Positions 23,914 through 38,300 of a stretch of DNA of 64,000 nucleotides are shown piece after piece. A model generated the notes under the pieces. It was not told the origin of the DNA. It searched no databases and saw only the letters and a program-made list of their open reading frames with translations. How positions within the stretch are numbered: position 1 is the first letter of the stretch; every line of letters starts with the position of its first letter. The translations under genes and the position numbers were made by a program. This DNA comes from Periplaneta americana (taxonomy: Eukaryota > Arthropoda > Insecta > Blattodea > Blattidae): contig NC_091119.1 of assembly GCF_040183065.1 (NCBI RefSeq), positions 206,481,298-206,545,297 of the forward strand. The letters are read 5' to 3'.

Positions 23914-24832
23914 CAGGCTTCGAGACTTTGGACCCGATGCAATAAGTTTATTGTGCATGCACTATAGGTTGTTGACTCGCTGCAGGTAGGTAGAGATGTG
24001 TTGAGGTAACAACGTTGCTATTTAGAGTAGAGTACGGTAGTATGGGGAAACACACATATGTACATTCTGAAAGTAAATATACATTACACAATGACAATGT
24101 CAAAAGAATGTGAAAAACATTTATTCTCCTGTTTTTATAAGCATTTGTGTTTAATTACACACAGTGCTAATGGTGGAAATAAACATGTAGCAATTTTAAT
24201 TTCTTCATTTATCCTATTGGTCGTCTTTAGGTAGTGCAGTTACAGTACCGAATTGCAATGTACCTACTACAAGATAAATTCTCAGTGTCTCAAACGTAAA
24301 TCTTTTTCGGTTATCTGCCAAAGTTTGTACTGTAGAAAGCTGCGCTCTACATCGTATGACGTGATAGGAGCAAAACGAAAAAACCTAACATCATCGCAGT
24401 CTGTAAGAGACAGTCCTTTATTCTCGGGTGACTTTATGCCCACTAATTTGCTGTTTATGTTACACAATGTTCCATATCCGTTATTTTTACATAAAATTGA
24501 TTTCCACTTCTGTTTTACACGTTCAGTAACCGGTGTACTTGGTGTCTCATTAATTCTCTGCGTCATTTTCTCAATTAATTTGAGGGTTTCCGGCATCTCT
24601 TGCTCCGACTTTTCTATCCGTGTAATAGTTTCAGACACAGTTTGAAAATAGGCTTGTATGAAAACCAAATTATTCGTCAGAACCTTCAAATCCAGAGCGT
24701 TTTCCTTTGCGTATTTGTTGGCATTCATTCTACAGTACCCCCACCCACTATACGCTTTACCACTATACTCAGTACGCCGTTATGCGGATTTCCCACTGAA
24801 CTGCTCTATTGGGTCCGAAGTCTCGAAGCCTG
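23914..24832 (-). mobile_element. hAT transposon remnant with TIRs and target duplication
   Basis: The termini CAGGCTTCGAGACTTTGGAC and the inverted right end (GGGTCCGAAGTCTCGAAGCCTG region) enclose 919 bp. The flanks ATTATTAA (23906-23913) and GTTATTAA (24833-24840) form an 8-bp duplication with one change. On minus, 24728-24282 is open and carries FRFAPITSYDVERSFLQYK, the hAT C-terminal dimerisation motif. The N-terminal catalytic part is missing. Confidence 0.75.
24282..24728 (-). pseudogene. hAT transposase C-terminal fragment
   Basis: 148 codons. It has a helical region with IQAYFQTVSETITRIEKSEQ, then KSILCKNNGYGTLCNINSKL, and then the dimerisation motif APITSYDVERSF. hAT transposases are normally about 600 residues and need an RNase H-like DDE core, which is not present. 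It is therefore a dead fragment, inside the TIR pair at 23914-24832. Confidence 0.7.
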
Positions 24833-25324
24833 GTTATTAAGTCATTCGATAAGTACCGTCCAGATGGCTGCTGACTATAGCTGGGGCACATGTTTATATG
24901 AATGTTTTTACTGAGAACAGTCCATACTACCACGCCGTAAAATATTTACTATTTCTCCTGAAACACCCTGTATATACATATCACACACAGATAATACGTA
25001 TTGCCCCGTTACATAGAACCTCTTATTGTTACTGTCCAACCTTCCTATTACACGCAATATCCCTATATTGTAGAAGTCACTTTTACATTCTAGTCCTTGT
25101 TTCAAGAAAAAAGTTTTATTTACGAGCGGGATTTCCCTAATTATTTTTCCAATAGAGTAAATATGAATTCATTACTGATCTAATGTCACTGTACATATTT
25201 AAATTAACACAAAACAGGAACATCATCATCAGTCACCATCCGCGAGGCATTGCAAAAGGCAGGATATAGTAAGTGGCTTCCAGATGTTTGTCAGCCAGCT
25301 GTCAAGGCCGTGGACGGTCAGCGA

Positions 25325-25331
25325 TATAAAA
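25325..25331 (+). promoter_or_regulatory. Candidate TATA box of gene B
   Basis: TATAAAA lies 38 bp before the start codon, with an initiator-like TCAGCC about 32 bp further on (25357). This would leave only a very short 5' leader, so the assignment is tentative. Confidence 0.4.
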
Positions 25332-25368
25332 TAAGCAATAACGCCACGTGAGATACTCAGCCCTAGCC

Positions 25369-25453
25369 ATGGCTCTCCCGCTGGAAGTGATGTGCGTCCT
25401 GGCGCTCCTAGTGTTGACTCCGGCGACTCCATCACACATCAGCTTCATTCAAA
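25369..25453 (+). CDS. Gene B exon 1 (signal peptide)
   Basis: Reads MALPLEVMCVLALLVLTPAT and onward, a clear signal peptide. It ends in phase 1 at GTGAGA, as in genes A and C. Confidence 0.75.
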
Positions 25454-28400
25454 GTGAGACTCGACATTTCATCGAATTAGAGGCTTGACATAGCTTATTT
25501 ATTAAAACTTCCTTGTAGTGACGACAGCAAAATCATTAATGTGTGTGTTATTAGTGGCGCAATGTTAGTACGCCTCATGGGTTACATTCCATTTAGTGGC
25601 TTATTTGCATTCCTATTGTTGGTGGCACAGTTCGGACTAGCTACTTCAATATTAGTTAGTATGTTTTAATACTAGTTATTTTGTTGTCACATTTTAATAA
25701 ATCGTTTGTACTAGTTAATATTATTGTTAGTGATAGTAACTGTATTATTTACTGCATCAGTACACAAGTCACAATGTAACTATACGAGTTACAATGTCAG
25801 TACACAAGTTATAGTGTCAAAACACAAGTTATAATGTCACAACACAAGTCATAAAGTCAGTACACAAGTTATACAGTACACAAGTTATGCAATACACAAG
25901 TCACAGTGCCAATACACAGGTTATAATATCAGTACACAATTTATAATGTCAGTACACAAGCTATACTGTCATCACACAAGTTATAGTGTCAGCACACAAG
26001 TTATAATATCAGTACACAAGTCATAAAGTAGGTAGACAAGTTATAATAACTGTACACAAGTTATGTCAGTATAGAAATTGTCAGTACACAAGTCATAGTG
26101 CCAATACAAAGGTTATAATGTCAGTACACAAGTCATAGTGCCAGTACATAGATGATAATGCCAGTACAAAAGTTATAGTGCCAGCACACAAGTTATGTCA
26201 GTACACAAGTTATATCAGTACACAAGTCATAGTGCCAGTACATAGATTATAATGCCAGTACACAAGTTATAGTGCCAGTAGACAAGTTACAATGTTAGCA
26301 CAAGTTATATCATCACAGGTTTCAATGTTCACAGCAGTTGTAATTTAAGCAGCATAATCTTAACACATTATGCACAGGCTCATCCGTTTGGGTGTGGATA
26401 TTATTAATTTATTATTATAAAACTATTATAATAGTATGAGAAATTTCTTGCTCGTAATATTATGCTTAAAAGATGGAAGCTTCCATATATGGTAAGAATT
26501 AAAATCGACAATGCATAATGTGAAATGAAAATCGTAGATGATTTAAATTACTACAATGCATTTTTTGGTATGCCAAATTTGAGAGTGTTAAAGGAGATGG
26601 AGAAAGCTGCGTTTGCAGTGAAAGACCTACCCTTAGGCATAACACTGAATGAATGAATGAAGTTTTCAATCGTATGTGGTATGGTAGTGATGGACCAATT
26701 GCTTGGCCACAAAACTTCTCAGATCAACCCCTCGTGACATTTTCGTGCGAGGTTTTTTAAAGACACTCTATCCACAGAAACCCAGGAACATTGACGATCT
26801 AAAGGTAAAAATTACTCAACCTTTCCAACAAAACACCCCCCTAATGTTACAACGGGCATGGGCTGAATTTCATCGCCGTTAAGAGTTCTGTAGTGTTCGC
26901 AATGAGGATCATGTAGAGTTCTGAGAAATCTCCCATTTTTCAATGCTGTATACACAAAGTTTCAACAAATAAAGTTCAGCAATAACTGTTTAACAGTGTT
27001 TCTATTTTTATCCATACCCAAACGGATCACCCTGTACTCTAATGTACGTATTATTATGTTCACATTATTGACTGATGTAATATTTTAATAGCATTAATAT
27101 TAATAATGCTGCAATTGCAGGTGATCTGAAATCACTTTCAACGCTGGATTCTCTCAACGATATTGCTAATTTTCATGACTCAGCTTCCATATTATCCAGA
27201 TCCAGAAGGGATCCAAATGCTGACGTGGACGAAGAACTTCAGGCAAGTTTCTTACTTCTATTAGTATCGAACCCAAGTGAAAGAATTGTATAAATTTCTG
27301 ATAATTTTAGAATTATTATTTTAATAACATATGGAGCGAAAAATGTTATTCATAAAATGAACAGATTTTCAACTAACCCAACGCTCTGAATCTAAGTGAG
27401 TACAATAATATTCTCTGTTTTACGTCAGACGTATTACACACCTAACTACTGCATGTGGTAGACGTACATCAAAATTTTAAGTTTTTAAACATTATTCAAT
27501 ATAATAGTCAGTGAAATCAGTGATTAAATTCAATTTCATCTATAAAATGACAAACCGTATATATTTACTTACTTACAAATGATTTTTAAGGAACCAGGAG
27601 GTCCATTGCCGCCCTCACATAAGCCCGCCATCGGTCCCTATCCTGTGCAAGATTAATCCATTCTCTATCATCATATCCCACCTCCCTCAAATCCATTTTA
27701 TATTATACTTCCATCTACGTCTCGGCCTCCCCTAAGTCCTTTCCCATCCGGCCTCCCAACTAACAGTCTATATATGCATTTCTGGATTGACCCATACGTG
27801 CTACATGCGCTGCCAACCTCAAACGTCTGAATACAAATACAACCCAGAAATAAGGGACAATTTATATGAAGGATAAGAACCTCACAAATTTGTTGGTTTC
27901 TTTGTTTCAAGTAATCTATATATATAATTTGAACTGGTAATGGAAATTACGGGAAAACGGCTGAACGGATTTTAATAAATGACCCCTCATTTTGAAGCAT
28001 GGAACTCAAAGTTTTCCAGAAAAATAGTAGTTTTCAGTGAAATATCAATTTTTCAACATAATTTTCCTATTTTCCAAAATTCATCTGTCGTCAGTTTTGA
28101 GAAATAGCTAATTGCATTTCAGAATAAAACAAAACACACACTACAGTAAACAATATTATACGAAGATCTGCAAGAATGCTGACATATTTAGAGCTCAAAT
28201 TAAATTGGTTATCAAAAACTTAACTAATAAAATTAATTTACAGGTTCGATTCTGTGGTGTGTAATTTTCTGGGTACAGCTGTGTATTGGATATTAAAAAC
28301 TACAAAAACTTGAGGTGGTTTGATGACATTATTACCATTAGAAATGAAATATTATTGTAGTTAATGCCATGATGTGACTATTTTTCATTAATTATACATA

Positions 28401-31400
28401 TTAATTCCATATTCATGATATGAAAGTGAAACGTTTTGGGGTTATATAAATAGATGTAGAGAATAACTTAAATTAGATTTTGATTTCTATATTTTACTGA
28501 GTGGCGGCTATAAAGTGTATATAGTATAAGTTACTGAAAGCTGTAAAACTTACGTAAGATAATATTATTAAAAATCAAATATTTTTATAGTTATTAATCA
28601 AGTGGGGTTGGGTCTTTTTCATATATTTAATGGCGGTGTGGTGTAGATATTTATATGCGTGGTTCTCTTGAGTATTGGCTCGAGAGAGAGTATCTTTCAT
28701 TATTATGGAAGCAAATAACTTTCAGAATGTCTGGTATTCTTCATTGAAAATAAATCTGAAAAATGTTTATTTGAACGTCTAATGAACTTTAGTTTGCAGC
28801 ATTTGCTGCACAAGCCACTAGCATGTATAGATTTATATTAGATGGTGTTCATACTGAACGAACTAGATATTTACTAGCAGTCCAAATTTTATGCAACTAG
28901 ATCCAACTTCCGTGTCGAAATTTCACTGACACTTTTTGAGATCTGATCTCCCATCCGTCACTTATCTCCTCTTCTTTCTGACACACAGTACATCTACCAT
29001 AGCATGGGGTCAGCACTACGTCCACAACAACACAATCTATGACCATGTGGCGCCAAATTTTCACCTTGACCGCTGTGTACGAAACGCTCCATATCCTCAG
29101 TTATATTCCGTTTTCTCTCCTAGTTCTGTTGTGCAACACCGGGAGGTCGACCCAGGACTCGAGATGAATATGAGCAGCAGAAGAAAGAGGATAAGAGAGT
29201 TTTGGAAGTTTGTGAGGCTGAGCATGCAAAATTGCTTAATGGTAAACAAGTCACAAATTAGGAATCATAGGGTAAACTAGGGTCTGTTGGACAGTCGGGC
29301 ATGTGGGGCTACTTCCGTCATTGATTTCTAGCAGAATGTGGTGCCCACAAGTGGCCAGGTAACACGTTAAAGTACAGAGTGCCCAACATGCCCGACTGTC
29401 CAACAGACCCCAGTTTACCCTATTTATTTTAAGATGACGAATGACGCGGATGTTTGTGCACATGATGTTAAATTTTACATAATTTTAGTCCTTGGTTTTA
29501 TTTCCAAGAGTTTAATAGAGAATTTCATATACGAGGGAAGATGTTATGCTAACAGAGTTCTAACAGGATGGAAGAAGGGTGCTTGCTCATTGTAAACAGC
29601 AAGAAAGAGAGAAAGTCGGACTGGTTTAAAAGCGAGAGCAATCTGGTGAAACAATTGTGTTTAAGATTATGTGTGGGACAAAGGCAAGGGAAAGGTTTCA
29701 CAAGTGTTAAAAAAAACACGTTGTTTATTTACACATGCCAATATTTTAACAATTGTGTTAACATTCTTTCTTACATTTAGGTTTCACCAACAATTTCCAA
29801 GTGCATGTTAAATGACATTTTTGTTAACTCTTCTTATTGTAGAAGGAACTCCAGCAGATATTGGAAGAAGTGTGATAGTCTGAACCAGGAAGTTCGTATC
29901 GAAACCAAAAATTTTTGCTAAACATGTGTCACCCGCTTCGCGAAGAGAAAACTAGTGCAATATTACGATCTCTTTGGTAATTATTATTTGTTACTGAAAA
30001 TTAATCGGGAAGAAACTGACGGACAATGTAAAAAGAAATAGAGAATTCAATTTTAGTAATACAGGGCATATCAAAAGTCCGGTAACACTTTCAATATTTT
30101 ATTACACAAAAACTACTAATGATAGCACTTTCAAACACACTTCAGTTTAAAGTCAAACTCTCAAAGTTCGTTTTACACCTTACAGAGATTCAATGTGTGA
30201 ACCACGAGTGACTCGACAGATGTCCAAGCGATAATCAAACTCTTCCCATACGGATGTTTCATGACATGGCCACCGAGGTCACCCGATATGACTGCATGTG
30301 ACTTTTTTCTATGGGAGGTATCTAAAGGACCGTGTGTTTGTACGACCTTTGCCACGTGATTTAGAGGAACTAAAAACCAGAATTCGAGCAGCTGCCGCCA
30401 TGGTCACAGAGGATATGCTGAAAAGGGTATGGAAAGAGTATTATTATCGTTTGGACATCTGCCGAATCACTCGTGGTTCACACATTGAATATCTGTAAGG
30501 TGTAAAACGAACTTTGAGAGTTTAACTTTAAACTGACGTGTGTTTGAAAGTGCTATCATTAGTAGTTTTTGTGTAATAAAATATTGAAAGTGTTACCGGA
30601 CTTTTGATATGCCCTGTATAGAAAAGTTTTAGTTTTATTTATAACATAATACAAAGATAGTATGGAATGCAAAAAAAAATATGGTGTGAAAACCAAAGCC
30701 AAGAATGACGTGTGGGAGCGAATTACTAGTGGATTCAATTGCCCTCTGGCGGTTACCGCAAGAACTAAAAAACATAACATTTTACGGCCTCTCTTCAATT
30801 GATGTAATTATGGATGATTTTACGCACGACTGTTTCAGATATTGTAACATTATCCCCTCTTAGTGACTGAAAAGAACCAGTGACGTAATGTTTTAGTGTA
30901 ATTAATACACGTAGCATGGAAGATAGACATATTTCCCTTGTGTTTAAACATTTCGCAAATCTCGTCTACTGTCTCCCTGACAACACATATTTTAACAATA
31001 GTTAGTAGTACATTACGATATTCAATTAGTCAGCGATTATTCTGCGAAAAACTTATTTCTACAACGTATGATGTGGCAGGGGCGAACTCAAAATATTGTC
31101 ATTTATATGGTTAACTATATAAATTCATTGTATGCCTACATATATGTATTACATTGCTGTAACACTAACTTGTAAACGTAGTAATGTAAAATCCAAATAA
31201 GAGATGGTTTAAAATTTAAAGTGTATTCACAGAACATTATAATTATGTAGCTCAAACGACTATACCGCCAACCTTAATGAAGTTCTGGTTCTGGCTGTAT
31301 GAGGATAGTACTCTGCAATTCCTTACGTGCTGGTCATGTTCATACCTATAGTCGATGTTGCAGTTAACCTTGGGGTTTACAAACCCCAAATGCGTTCTCT

Positions 31401-34400
31401 AGTAATAATTAACAATTTCCTTTTTCTTTTCCAGAAACGAGTTGTCTATCGACGAAAGCACTTGAAGAAGTAAGGTTATTTTATCATAAATAACATGTTT
31501 AAAATACATTTAATATAAACATACCAACCTTTCATTGTGAAAATGAAATAACAAATATTGTTTACAATTACTGAAATTAAGCTTTTGAACTATAGAGGCT
31601 AATAAAATATTAATTTCTACAATACAAGCAAGGTCTAGTTTCAAATAAATATGGTGCTTATTACACAGTAATTTCTAAAACACACATTTAACTTATAATC
31701 AATCTTACATAACACACTTTAAAATGTGAATTGATTTGGAAAGTAATTTTTCCCCGAGCGTCTCATTCTTCAATCTTCAAGTATATTTACACTATGATTT
31801 TAAAATAACCACAATCACAAATAAGTCCTTCAGGAACAAAATGCAATTATTAAATTGACTCACAAAGCACTTTTACTTAATTTCATTAGATACCAAAATA
31901 GTCGTAGATGTTAATTTGGAAATCAAAATTATGTGCTTGTATAATGTTTTATATGTTAGCTGGGATATAATAATTAATTTTTTCTATCTGTAAGTTTATT
32001 TCAGTACCTCGTTCATCAAGTTCTGATTCTCTTGGATCAATATTTTCAGTGATATTTGTACGTACACGAACTGTAATATGACATCGCGCGATATACAGAG
32101 ATGTTGTCTCCTACAGTTCGCCTGCCATACGCGCCGAAGTTCAAGGGCGTTTGTCGGGGGTTGCATGCGTGCAGTTCACCTCAAACTATTATCAGCCGCA
32201 GAAGGGATTAGTCATTCACGCATAATGCTGACTAAGTCACTGTGTGTTTTTTAATTGTTTGAGAATATACAGTAAATTGTGCTGAGTTTTTGTAATTTTA
32301 AATAGAGTGGAACAAAATACCCGACAAGTCACAACGAACATTTCGCAAGAAGAGATTTCGGAACAATCTTAGTAGATGTCAAGCATGTATTTAAGCAAAG
32401 AAGGCCATTTTGAAAATCTGTAACATAGGCAAAACGTAATTGAATTCATTTTAGGCCTAAGTTTTGGAAAACATTTTCCCCTCTAAATAGGTTTTAGTTC
32501 TCTTTAGCGTTGTGGTAAGGTGAGTGCCTTTGGTGTAAGGAGTCACAGGTTCGAACCTGAGCTCAACTCCTCTTTTTCTTCAACAGAGGAAATTCTCTTC
32601 AAAATATGTGACTGGTTCTCAGTCAATAAATTAGTATTAAATTTTAACAAAACTAACATAATTCAATTTAAATCCTGTCCAAATTCAACGTCGCAAATTT
32701 CTAGCGCAATAATTAATAATAGATCCCTATTAGAAACAACAACAACCAAATTTCTTGGCTTAAAAAATCGATGTGTTAAATTGGAAAAATCATACTAAAG
32801 AAATTACCCCCAAACTAAATTCAGCTTATGCAAACCTAGTCTTTCAGGTAAAGCTCCCTGTAAAGCAGATTTGAATAATTTCAAGGGAAAAATTGTTCCG
32901 GGTATCGATCCCGGGACCTCTGGTTGAACGTACCAGCGCTCTGCCAACTGAGCTACCCGGGAGACGGAGACGGAGATGGTGTCGGGTGGAGTTCCCGGGT
33001 AGCTCAGTTGGCAGAGCGCTGGTACGTTGAACCAGAGGTCCCGGGATCGATACGCGGCCCGGAACAATTTTTCCCTTGAAATTATTTAAATTCAGCGTGT
33101 TTTGCTATTAGATCTATGCAAAAGATAGTAAATATCAATACCTTAAAAACAATATACTTTGCATACTTCCACTCGGTAATGAGTTTTGGAATAATATTCT
33201 GGGGAAATTTCACAGATAATAATAGTATATTTCTATTACAAAAAAGAGTAATTAGAATAATAGTACGTGCCAAATCTAGGGAATCGTGTAGGACTATTTT
33301 CAAAAAACTACAAATAATGCCCATGGCTTGTCAGTATATCTTTTCATTAATAATCTTCCTCGTATGTAATCGTGAAAACTTTGTAACTAATTCAACAGTT
33401 CATAGCATAAATACACGTCAAAAAAATTACTTTCATACTCCATCGGCAAGTCTATCGTGCTATCAAAAAGGAGTGCGTTATATGGCAGTAAACATTTTTA
33501 ATAGCCTCCCTATCGATATAAAAAATGAAACTCAAAACATAAAATTATTTAGGGCCAAATTAAAGAAGTACCTAATTTCTCACGCCTTCTATTCTGTAGG
33601 CGAATTCATGACACTCAATAACACTTCATGAAATTGATACTAAAACTTTGTGTTGTACTAGTAGACTATATTGTAAATCTCGTCTGTATATATTTCATCT
33701 AGACTTTGAATATAAATTAAGACTTTATAATAATATTAAGTTTTTTGACTTGTTCCATATTCTAGCTGTAAGCAATGTATGAATACCATGGAATGTTAAT
33801 AAATACAATACAATACAATACAGTACAAAAACTAAAGTCACTTCTGCAGAACCAGAGCAGATTTCGTGATAACTGTGCTAGGCGTTAAGCAGCTTAACTT
33901 GCGGTTAGAGAGAATTTTCATATGGAGGGCTCTGTAGTTACATTTAATTTTGAATTATACTAAAATTGTTTTGCTCACAAAACATCTAATACGATCCCTA
34001 AAGGCCACAGGCGTAGCCCTGTCGACTGAGACGCTTGCCTGTCGATCCAGAGTTGCGCTCAGGCGTGGGTTTGACTCCCGCTTGAGCTGATAACATGGTT
34101 GGATTTTTTCCAAGGTTTTCCTCAACCGTAACGGAAATGCCAGATAGTCCCCGGCCTCATCTCGCTAAATAACCTACTGCAACTAGTGTCATTAAATAGC
34201 CAAATAGAAACAAAACTATGCTTAATACAGCCCATCAGATTTTCTTGAATGTGTGTACCAAACTTAGCAACATTACATAAGTAAAACAATATTTATAAAA
34301 CAATCCTGTACATTCTCATTAATTTCAAAGCAATAACTAATGTCTATTTCTTATCTTTCAGTGCAAATTTCGATGCGCGTTTGTGGAATATAAAATGGTG

Positions 34401-35231
34401 AGTAAACTCGTCATAGTAAATAGCAATATGATTTTATTCATTTTCTTACAAAGAATAACTCACTAAGAAATGTATTCCTTAAAAAAGAGAACACATTTAA
34501 ATGTTATTTACTTATTCACAGTAAATTTTTTAATCATATTTGCATTAGAAAAGTTTACTTATCACATTATTCTGTTTGTAAAATTTATCTCAAAAGAGAT
34601 ATGAAATCAGTTTATAGTATGAATAGGCTATAATATCATGTAAATAGGCCTATTATGTTCACGAATGAATTATCAGTAAATAGAAAATCTAGTTAAATTC
34701 GATGTGTACTACAAGTAAAATTCTGTTTTCCAGCTCGATGAAAATGGGAAAATAATTCCTAATAAGACTCTCTCAAAACTGTCGATGTTGACAGAAATTA
34801 CAGACAGTAGATTGCAAGACATTTCTTATGAAAAATGTGAAGGTCTTCCACAAGGTAAGCGATCACTCTATTCAATATTAAAATTGAGTCAGTTTGGTCC
34901 AAAACTTTACGAGTCCACGTTAACTTAAATTGAGAAAAATGGGAAAAATTGCTGCGGCTCATGATTTTGTATTTACAAGTGCGGAATGAATTTCATAACG
35001 CCAAAAAATTATTTTTTGTAACCGATATTGTAACAATTGTGAAGCTATTTTAGTTTATTGCAAGTAAATATTCTTAAAAACATGTTGGATATGAAGAGTA
35101 TTTGAAAGTACAGATGGACATGCTGAGATTTGAAACGCTTTCTCAGGGACATGAGAAATTTCGGAAAGAAAATGATGGGAGATTAGTGGACCTCTCGTTT
35201 AAAATTAATGATACAGGGAAAGGAAACACTA

Positions 35232-35313
<82 letters not shown>

Positions 35314-35341
35314 CATCATCATTCACTTTTTATTATTTTTA

Positions 35342-35394
<53 letters not shown>

Positions 35395-38300
35395 GATCCA
35401 TTCAATGCATAGAAGTATTAGAACATGACAATGTCTTTGCTGATATTAATTCCATTATCTTTCTAGACATATTGGTAATACTTTTGTATGAATCAACTCC
35501 CTTCCATAAAATATTATAGTTTTAATTCTTGTAAACTAATCATTGTAATCTATGTTCTTTATTTTGTTGTTATCTCTATTATGTAATGTGTACCATAGTT
35601 GTTCATTTTATTGCATTATTTGTATCACTGTGCTGGACTTTTATTGGCCTATGGCTGTTGTCCAGCACATAAATATCAATAAATAAATAAATAAATTATA
35701 ATTCACTTTTACTATTTTTACATTATTATTATTATTATTAATGCTTGGTCTAATTAGGTCTATAACTTATTCTTTTTCTACTCCTATGTGTTTATTAATT
35801 TTATACTATACATTGGTTAGATCCAAGCTTGAATATGCATCTGTTGTAAGGAACTCCATTACTTCCACTGACTCGGCTAAATTGGAGAATATTCAAAGAA
35901 AATTTATTTCCTTGTGTTCTTATAGATTTTTACCAAATTCCGATTATAACTATGAGACTAACTGCGAATATTTCAATTGCGGTAGTTTGTTCACCAGACG
36001 TCAGGATCTTGATTATTTATTTTTTTGTAAAGTCATTAAGGGTGATATTGATTGTGAATCTTTCATAAGCAATATCAGTCTTCATATTCCTGCTAAGGGT
36101 TTAAGATTTCATAAAATATTTTATAATAGGAATTCTAAATCTCTGTCTCCGGTCTGCAGATGTATAAAATATGCTAATTTGCATGGATCAAGCTTGGATC
36201 CATTTAATGTGTAGTAATACTTTTCGAGTTTTATGTCAGTTTTATTATTTATGCCATTGTTAGATATGTATCATACTATTCTCGTCATTTGCATAACTTA
36301 CAATATTAATTATATGATTCCTGTCTTCATTTACATGATTTCATTAATTCATTTGTAATACATTTTATTTAATTGCCATTATTTTAATTATCTCACTGAA
36401 CTAATTTTAATAATATTATTTGCGCTATTTATTTTGTTGCATTTTGGTCAATTGAGTAATGTAGACTATTATATTGATTGTATTTCATCTCATTGCCATT
36501 TTCTATCATTCATTCTCATCATCATTTGTTGTTTTGTTCTGTTTTGTATCTTGTGCTAAACAGTAATTGGCCTTGTGCTGTTGTTTTGCACGTTAATATT
36601 CTAAATAAATAAATAAATAAAATTATTATTATTATTAGTATTAATATTATTATTAATATTATTATTATTATTGTCATTGTTATTATTATTATTATTATTA
36701 TTACTACTACTACTACTACTGAAATTTCTTGAATCGTTAATTCTTCTTTTTTTTATTCAGCTAAAAAGGGAAAACTGTCATTTTATTCCCTCATTCATAC
36801 TCTTTTCTCTGAAATTTCCTGTCTCATTATTTTTTATCTGGAAATATGTATTCAATTTTACTAGTCTCTGTTTGGAAATGATTCAATATTTACTTCAATA
36901 AAACGTGCATTATATATTTCCCACTTTTTCGTAATGCAAAGTATGAAGAGAAACGAAGCTTCATCATGTTACAAAAATCGATTTTGGTATTTCTAAAAAA
37001 CCCTTAAAGTTTTCATCATCCTTCATCCCAAAAGTAATTGCTATGGTTGTATTGTCTGTCTGTCTGTGTAGAACGATTTTGTTGTAGAACCAACTTTCTT
37101 CATAATCATTATAGTATAAACGACTCTATCTAGTTCTGCACTTTATTTCCACTTTCCTAATAAAGATGGGCTCATCTGCAAATAACAGATAATTCAGACA
37201 TTAACAACGTGATGTAATAGCTGTATTTTGTCGAAAAGCGTCAATAATCCAGCTTAGCCTATATGTGACTGATTACTCTGGTTCTGCATGTACTCAAAAC
37301 TAATATTGAGTTCCGTGGTCCCACAATATTCGTCGTGAACTTCCTATTACAGACATCTTGTAAGTACCCAGTTGTGCAGAAAGGACGGACCGATCTGTAA
37401 ACCTAGTTTCAATAATTCATTATTTCTTCCCTGCAGCATCTGAAGAAAGAGGCCCTGACCATCCGTGTGATCCTACAGCTTATAATTATTTTGTGTGCGT
37501 TAGTGATGTACGAGACAGAGTAAGTGAATTGTATTTATTATATCAGTAGAGCTAACTAGAACAGCACAGTTTGAATTTTGAGATGTGGTTACTCACTGTT
37601 TGATTTAAAGTATGAAACGTAAAACACATTTGTGCGAGATCGTGCGTATTTGCTTGGTTTCCACACAAAACCAATCCGTGGAAAGTCTAAAATTCCACAT
37701 TCAGTATTCCCAACCTAACACACATAACAATTTCCCTCTTCTAACCGCTTAAGTGACATATTGATTTTACTGCTTTAGGCTTTTAACATATTATTTTTAG
37801 AGACGTCCAATATAGTAATAATTATAAATTGGAAACTTATCACTGCAATTTCACCTAAATTGCACTGTTAATTATTGTTTTTAAATATTTGAAAAAATTA
37901 AGTAAACTCTACAACTCCACTAAAGTTACTGCATTCGTGATGCAAGTAACATTAAGGAAGCCGTGAAAAAATCAACAAGATTCCAGACTCATCATAGACT
38001 GGGAAAAAAAAGACAGATGTATATCACGGCCTGCTGGAGTATAGTAAACACAGAAAACATTTTAAAGCAACAATGTTGAAGATAGATATTTTTGTTTTGC
38101 AAATTTGCCGTCATTGAACAGAAACCAAGATGGAGATTTCATTGCAACTAATTAGAAATTCCTCTTTCAGGTATGTAATAAACGATCTTCGCACAAAATA
38201 ATGTACGATACACGAGCGGTATGTTTTCTTTCAATTCTCGGAAATTAAAAAAGCTCAATTACGTTTCGCTTTTTCAAACTTTTCCTCGAACATGAAAATT

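Noticed and set aside
28936-29280. 114-codon plus frame with a basic C-terminal segment
   Set aside because: No domain, no matching splice sites in phase with gene B, overlaps a MITE at its end.
32994-33066. Possible functional tRNA genes (also at 50890, 53815, 54105, 57920)
   Set aside because: Each is followed by the same non-tRNA body as other copies, the acceptor stems are poor and several copies are inverted dimers. They are SINE heads.
35102-35519. Poly-Tyr and poly-Ile frames
   Set aside because: Translations of (ATT)n microsatellite.
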